A DNA stretch of 64,000 bases. It comes from Clavelina lepadiformis. Lineage: Eukaryota; Chordata; Ascidiacea; Aplousobranchia; Clavelinidae. The notes beneath the pieces were generated by a model. The model did no database searches. It saw nothing but the letters and a program-made list of their open reading frames with translations, and was not told the DNA's origin. Below are positions 59,401 through 64,000 of the stretch, piece by piece. The stretch's first letter is position 1, and each line of letters opens with the position of its first letter. Made by a program: the position numbers and the translations under genes. The DNA is taken from contig NC_135247.1 in the NCBI RefSeq assembly GCF_947623445.1, forward strand, positions 17,238,501 through 17,302,500, given 5' to 3'.

Positions 59401-62400
59401 GGAAATGCATATTTTTAACTATGAACAAATTATTTACTGACCGGCGTTTTGTTGATTTCGAAGATTATTAATATTGGGATTTGGCAGAAATCTTCCAAAT
59501 GGTGCGGCAAGTGATTGAAGTTCATTATACGAGCGTGCATCTTGAAAACCATTTCCAAACGATATCACATAAACCTGTAAAAATTCACAAAGAAAGATAA
59601 TATAATTGCAAATTTTTGTTTGTCAAAATTTAGTTGTATTAATTAATTTAGTTGGCATTTATTATTCAATTATATTTATATATTTTATTTTTTGCCACTG
59701 ACTGTAGGGAGCGAAAATATAGGTGCTAACCTTGTCATAGCAAAACATAACAATAAATAGGCCCACAAACAACCAATGAGCGAGAACAAAGTGGCAAAGC
59801 CCAGAGGCTCAAAACATGATGTTAACTATATGCAGTCGTCTTACAATGTTGAAAGGTGAGGGAGGCCACCGATTCCAAAATTAACAGATTTTGTTTGAAA
59901 AGAATTGCAATTGATGACAAATCAATTACGTAATAACTGAAAAACATAAATCTGTTCACAAATAAAGAATTAACATTAACCTCTTGCAAATTTCCTTCAT
60001 GATTTCTTTTGATAGCTTCCATTTCTGCTACAGGGAAACCCCCTTCATCATTCCGCCCTGTAAGTGTGACAAAATATCACCGACTACTCTTTAACTGCAT
60101 TATAAGCAAAACCGAAAATTTCCAGTTACAGTCAGTTCACAATAAACAAACACCTAAGAAATACTAGAAGTAGACAATGATATAGCACACCTGGCTTGTG
60201 ATATAATTTTAAAACGACAAAGTTAGCATAATCGACCAATAAAAGAGTTGTATTCAAAATTTTTATTATACTCAATGACATGAAAACTGAGTTTACTCTA
60301 CATAAAAACTATTCAGGATTTTTTAATAAATAAAGTTTGAAGACAGAGGAGGTGGGGAGGCTCCAGGAATCCCAGTTACAGCTTGTTTTGGTGCAAATTT
60401 TGAAAAACTGATGAAAGTCATCCAAAGACTTTCTTAACTCTGAGGACAAAGATTATGATGATGACGTTATGATTATGGTTATGATAATTATGATGATGTC
60501 ATGATGACACCACCACAAATAGATATTTTTTATTTGCATTTTTAATCTTTTTATGATGTTTAAACTGCAAACTATATATAGTCTATCATTTATAACAGCG
60601 TGGTCCAACTTCTTTTCATCGCGGGCCAAAATCAGAAAATTTTTTTATCTTGTGGGCCAATGTTTATAAATCAGAACTGAAGAAATGTGAAATTAGAACT
60701 GAAAAACAATGTGACATTGATATTAGAACTGAAACTAGAATAGTTCAAAATTTAGCGATTAAATGCTGATCAATGTGACATCTGCGGTCGAGGTTCTTCC
60801 TCGACAATAGCGACTATCAAAGCTGACTATCAGTTCGCGGGCCAAAAAATCAGTGCTCGCGGGCCAAAGTTGGCCCGCGGGCCTGCAGTTGGACCACGCT
60901 GATTTATAACATTGCTTCTTGGTTGTTATAGTAACTAAAAGGCTTTGAGCTTGTAAGTTGAAGTCATTTGAAAACACAAAAAATGAGTTGTTTTTTTTTC
61001 AATTGTTGCAATGCTACCTATGTCTAGCAAGATTAATAGCTGTATTAGGTTCATCAGGAACAATTGGTTAGTATTCACCTAAAAACTACCCTAAATCTGG
61101 TATTGCCCGTGTCATTGACTAACCATTTCCAATTTTATTATTTTCAGAACGATGTTTGGTCAAGTAATGGTCAGGAGTCAAGTAATGTTCGATACCACAA
61201 ATGAAAAGACTAGCCTGCCATATGGGTAATATTTTATAAACAAGCTGCACATGTAAAGTGTTGCACATTAATTAATCAGTCCTTAATTGTGCCTTTGATT
61301 GTTGAAAACCAGACAAAAGCCAAAAAAACATCTCATCAGAAGTAGGTAAAATCATCACTCATTCTAAACAACAAAAAAGTACTGTGTGCACTTGGAGCAC
61401 CTTGTGCTGGTGAGTAAAAGTACAAACTCACCATGAACAAAAAGGAAAATATAGCGTTGAGCATCTCTGTTAGCAATAAATGATTGTTGAAGCATTTCAC
61501 CAAGGGTAGATAATGCCAAGTGAGTATTTCTGCCGTAACCAATATCTTGAAGCAGTTTTTCTACAGAAAAGTATTCAAATAAATCCTAGAAACAGTTAAA
61601 CAAATTTTCTTATGCTATTTTCACGTAGATAAATGATGTAAACAGGTACAAGACTTACGTCGATTTCTTAACATTTCATTCAATACCGCAACAATGTTTG
61701 GAGTTGTGCTTATTGCCAGGTCAAAGATGACACGAGTGTTTGATGAAAATGAAATAACTGCAAACTTTACTTGTTGACCAGCAGAGAACTGTAATAGATA
61801 TCACAGGATTTAAACATAAGATCATTCTCGTAAGACTACAAGTTATGAAGTTAAACGTTCAAATAAGGTAACATTGTTGTTGAGACAAGAAACATGTTTT
61901 GACTTAAAATAAACGAATTTTGAAAAACTTTACCACATTTTGAAAACGAACTATGTAAAAAATGATTGCAATGATTTGAAGCGTGAGTTATGTGAAATGA
62001 AGCTCGATGATTTTATCATCTAGTTAGAATCTCGTTGTATGAAAGTCTATAACGTTACAAAAAAAAACAAACTCTTTACTTACAGCCAATATGCGATCTT
62101 CTGCAAACTTTATAGAACTTCGAATCAAATCAATCCTAACATCTTCAGATATGTCAATGATGATGTAGATTTCTAAACTACTGGATTGATCAGACAACGA
62201 GGAACCACGTCCAGCACCAGCACCTTGTAATAGCGCTCTTGAATGTTCTGTTGCTCTTTGTAGCTTTGCAATCACATAATCATTGCTTTGTGGGAGTTTG
62301 GGGTCTGTTGATTTTGTTAATACTAAGTTGAAAATGAAAAATATACATAGCGCATTGTTCAAACAATATACAAATGCACAAGTGACTTTCATTTCAGCTG

Positions 62401-63645
62401 AACACTGTCTATATGTACTAATTTACAAACTACTGCTATTTCTAAAGTGCATTTATGTATCTATATGAAGTTACCAAATACTAGGACACTTGGTGCTACA
62501 TGTAATATTTTTTAATGAACAACTACACAATCAACTTATCACCATACTACTAACTTACAACTCATTCATTGTCTATTGATATGCCATGAGTTTCACCACA
62601 AAGCATCATGCTGTACAAGTATGAAGCATACCTATGCACTTTGGGCTTCCTCCACCACTCCATTCTAGAAAGTAATAGCACTCCTGGCGAGCTTCACCGA
62701 CCATTACATAATCAGGATCACATTCAAACTCGACAAAGTCGCCAACACTGAAATTTCCTCCCAGTGTAAGGCGACCATTGATAGGAATACCGGGATGAGG
62801 ACAACGTACTTCATTGTCTAAAGAATAAAGTATAATCAAATCAGTGTGTGATTAGCATCACTAAGTCTAGCTCACAAACAAACCAAAGTACGAGTCTGAT
62901 GCTCTAATTTTCACACAAATCATCTGACAAAAACTTGGCCAACAGGCTCAGACAACAGTTACTCTATTTTAGCTACAAACGCCATCTACAGCCCTGTAAT
63001 CGGTGTCCTGTTTTGATGGCAACAGATATTAAGGTTGACTCCAGAAAGGAAAAACCATGAAACATATTTCGATATTATTTCTGCATGAACCAGAAAAAGT
63101 TAAGTATCCACAATTTTGGGAAAGGATAGCTGAGCTAATGAACTATCAACGTAATTTGAGTTTCAGTTCTTTCTATAATTCCTAAAAGTTGTCAGTTAGA
63201 ATAAAATCTGAAAAATCTCACATTTAAAAGCAGCTAAATTTAACATGCTTACTAATTATTCCTTTTACTTGAATTCTTGATGCAAACATGTTATTTTTCT
63301 TTCTATGTGTGCATGTCTCAATTCTATTTAAATTCAAAATAAGCTTATATTGTTACGACCGTACCAGTTCCAATAAGTTTCACAAAAAATACAATGTAAA
63401 ATTATGGAAAAGTTTTTTATGCTCATATGTTATATTCATAACCATACCTATTGTATCACAAACAGTGTCCTCTCCACTCCATAGACCACTCTCAAGACAA
63501 GTCCTCTTACCACTTCCAAGCATCCTTCTTCCAGAGAAACACCGAAGAGTGATTTCGTGACCAACATAGAATGGTCCAGGCAACCCATAAACAACTCTGC
63601 CTCCCATCAGTTGAATAGAAGTTAAAGGATTGCTGCATGTTATTC
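50426..63645 (-). CDS. Fused double complement factor B-like protein (5' end unresolved)
   Basis: Complement factor B/C2 family, with the whole CCP-vWA-protease cassette present twice. Twenty-nine exons read downwards, first 63645-63448, then 62818-62632, 62322-62084, 61788-61659, 61560-61432, 60057-59981, 59574-59442, 59098-58938, 58858-58711, 58543-58413, 58170-57975, 57914-57779, 57382-57235, 57144-56976, 56915-56769, 56522-56352, 55974-55789, 55632-55499, 55164-55014, 54931-54800, 54502-54432, 54310-54145, 53735-53590, 52454-52343, 52249-52137, 51823-51625, 51121-50929, 50864-50717, 50608-50426. All phases agree, giving about 1477 codons. Order: CCP, CCP, vWA, active-type protease, WAP, CCP, CCP, vWA, inactive-type protease. 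Factor B binds C3b and, once cut, forms the C3 convertase. The signal peptide was not placed with confidence, and the gene may continue beyond the window. Two separate genes are possible but would need a promoter, a leader and a terminator within about 250 bases. Confidence 0.8.
51385..51567 (-). mobile_element. tRNA-derived SINE, copy 2
   Basis: Same family as 26400-26570. On the minus strand: TCGGTAGCCGAGTGGTTTGA (A-box-like), TTTCGATCCCCAGTGG (B-box-like), then GCCCTTGGGCAAGGCATTAA and CTCCTGTTCAGTTGACC. It lies in an intron of the second factor B unit, in the same orientation as the gene. Confidence 0.75.
53099..53494. mobile_element. hAT-type MITE in a complement gene intron
   Basis: A 396-bp element with ends CAGAGCTTCTTTACTCGAGT and, on the other strand, CAGAGCTGTATATACAAGTA, rich in AGTACTT/AAGTACT motifs. 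Flanks GAATTCAT (53091-53098) and GAGTTCAT (53495-53502) form an 8-bp duplication with one mismatch. CAGAG ends and the 8-bp duplication point to hAT. Confidence 0.7.
54359..54397. repeat. ATAAATA simple repeat
   Basis: Short tandem ATAAATAATAAAT tract in an intron of the complement gene. No function implied. Confidence 0.6.
56769..56915 (-). other. WAP four-disulfide domain exon between the two factor B units
   Basis: One exon encodes EEGRQCRKSCQTDADCRG, then CRCDDVCGMSCFNPG, with eight cysteines in whey-acidic-protein spacing. WAP domains often inhibit serine proteases or act on microbes. Donor and acceptor phases (1 and 1) fit both neighbours. If the donor is not used, the frame continues about 30 codons to a stop near 56680, which would end the protein here as an alternative form. 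Confidence 0.75.
59690..59820. repeat. Dispersed repeat, copy 4 of 4
   Basis: Lies in an intron of factor B unit 1. Shares TTTTTTGCCACTGACTGTAG, GGAGCGAAAA, GTGCTAACC and GGCTCAAAACATG with 32218-32370, in the same order. Confidence 0.5.
60460..60512. repeat. Imperfect GAT/TGA trinucleotide repeat
   Basis: Run of GATGATGACG, GATTATGG and GATGATGTCA type units in an intron. A degenerate microsatellite. Confidence 0.5.
60596..60901. mobile_element. hAT-type MITE in a complement gene intron
   Basis: A 306-bp element with perfect 14-bp inverted ends CAGCGTGGTCCAAC and GTTGGACCACGCTG. An exact 8-bp duplication ATTTATAA flanks it (60588-60595 and 60902-60909). The interior repeats GCGGGCCAAA near both ends, a typical subterminal transposase-binding pattern. 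No coding capacity. Confidence 0.85.
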
Positions 63646-63743
63646 CTTTGGACAATTAAATTTAAACAATCATTTATAATTTTACATAGATTTTTACATA
63701 ATTTTACATGTTCAATGTCCACCACATGTCTTTTGTCACTTAC

Positions 63744-63896
63744 AATTGACTTAAATTGTGTTAATTCAGTCCAACATGTTTTGAACTGCGCATTTGTGAG
63801 TGACTGAGCAAGCATTAATGTTATTGTTGCCAATATTGTGTAAATATTAAGGAAAACTGGAAAAATGCAGATGCGTAATCTTAACAAATCAAACAT
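63744..63896 (-). other. Candidate signal-peptide exon of the complement gene
   Basis: A minus-strand frame opening with Met and a long hydrophobic stretch (ICIFPVFLNIYTILATITLM) then AQSLTNA, ending at a good donor GTAAGT (63743). It would suit a secreted protein's first exon. However, it ends in phase 0, while the first CCP exon begins in phase 1, so direct splicing does not work. Either another exon is missing or the true start is outside the window. Confidence 0.3.
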
Positions 63897-64000
63897 GCTA
63901 GGAAGTTAATGGTACATAAATAATAGAACAACTTACTGTAGTGTAACAACAACCAACTAATTAACATTCGTCACAGTAGCACCACAGCATAGTTAACATC

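Larger units (their letters stand above)
56976..63645 (-). other. Factor B unit 1: two CCPs, vWA, protease with intact triad
   Basis: The CCP exons (63645-63448, 62818-62632) each show the Cys, Gly and Trp pattern of sushi domains, for example TCLESGLWSGEDTVC. A Ser/Gly linker leads into the vWA domain, with first metal-site motif DISEDV (the canonical second serine is Asp) and GRNTHLAL carrying the metal-binding threonine. The linker to the protease reads HECGKAGDIG, then GAWPWQVVV. The catalytic residues are present: His in WVLTAAHLF (58858-58711), Asp in YDYDIAL (58543-58413) and Ser in ACFGDSGGPLV (57382-57235). KPVCLPCMENNC is the usual interdomain loop with extra cysteines. The last protease exon ends PGFYTNLLPLIPWLKNN and runs on into the WAP exon. 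Confidence 0.88.

Noticed and set aside
63744-63896. Signal-peptide exon spliced directly to the first CCP exon
   Set aside because: The phases do not agree (0 against 1), so it is listed only as a weak candidate and not joined to the gene model.

Overview
The window looks like nuclear DNA of a solitary ascidian tunicate, most like Ciona. The grounds are compact genes with many short introns, AT-rich spacers, chordate gene content (a cytoplasmic intermediate filament protein, a complement factor B type protein, EDEM3, MPND, GAS2) and an intermediate filament rod with the short chordate coil 1B. All genes below were assembled by hand from splice sites, reading phase and family similarity. No transcript evidence was available.

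Layout: 1-2680 spacer; 2681-8106 (+) intermediate filament protein, 9 exons; 8107-12240 spacer; 12673-17973 (+) secreted furin-activated matrix metalloproteinase, 15 exons; 18571-19184 a pogo/Tigger-like MITE; 20405-26134 (-) GDP-fucose transporter SLC35C1, 6 exons, whose first intron carries a 2.46 kb inverted-repeat DNA transposon of a family I do not recognise (22398-24861); 28149-30766 (-) GAS2, 7 exons; 33456-33899 (+) ribosomal protein S15, intronless CDS; 35872-43389 (-) EDEM3, 18 exons ending in an RDEL-type ER signal, with a possible alternative membrane-anchored last exon at 34760-34902; 45107-48967 (+) MPND, 11 exons; 50426-63645 and probably beyond (-) a complement factor B-like mosaic gene.

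The most striking locus is the last one. The exons spell CCP-CCP-vWA-serine protease, then a WAP domain, then CCP-CCP-vWA-serine protease again. Every exon phase matches across the join and only about 0.25 kb separates the WAP exon from the second set of CCPs. It therefore reads as one fused double factor B protein. The first protease keeps the His-Asp-Ser triad. The second has His to Gln and Ser to Gly and looks like a pseudoprotease.

The genes are unrelated neighbours rather than a pathway. EDEM3 (ER mannose trimming) and SLC35C1 (Golgi GDP-fucose import) both belong to secretory glycoprotein processing. The rest cover cytoskeleton (IF, GAS2), matrix proteolysis (MMP), translation (RPS15), chromatin-linked MPN proteins (MPND) and innate immunity. 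Spacers and introns hold many non-autonomous elements: three hAT-type MITEs with 8-bp target duplications, two TA-flanked MITEs, a 666-bp palindrome, two tRNA-derived SINE copies and a four-copy dispersed repeat.
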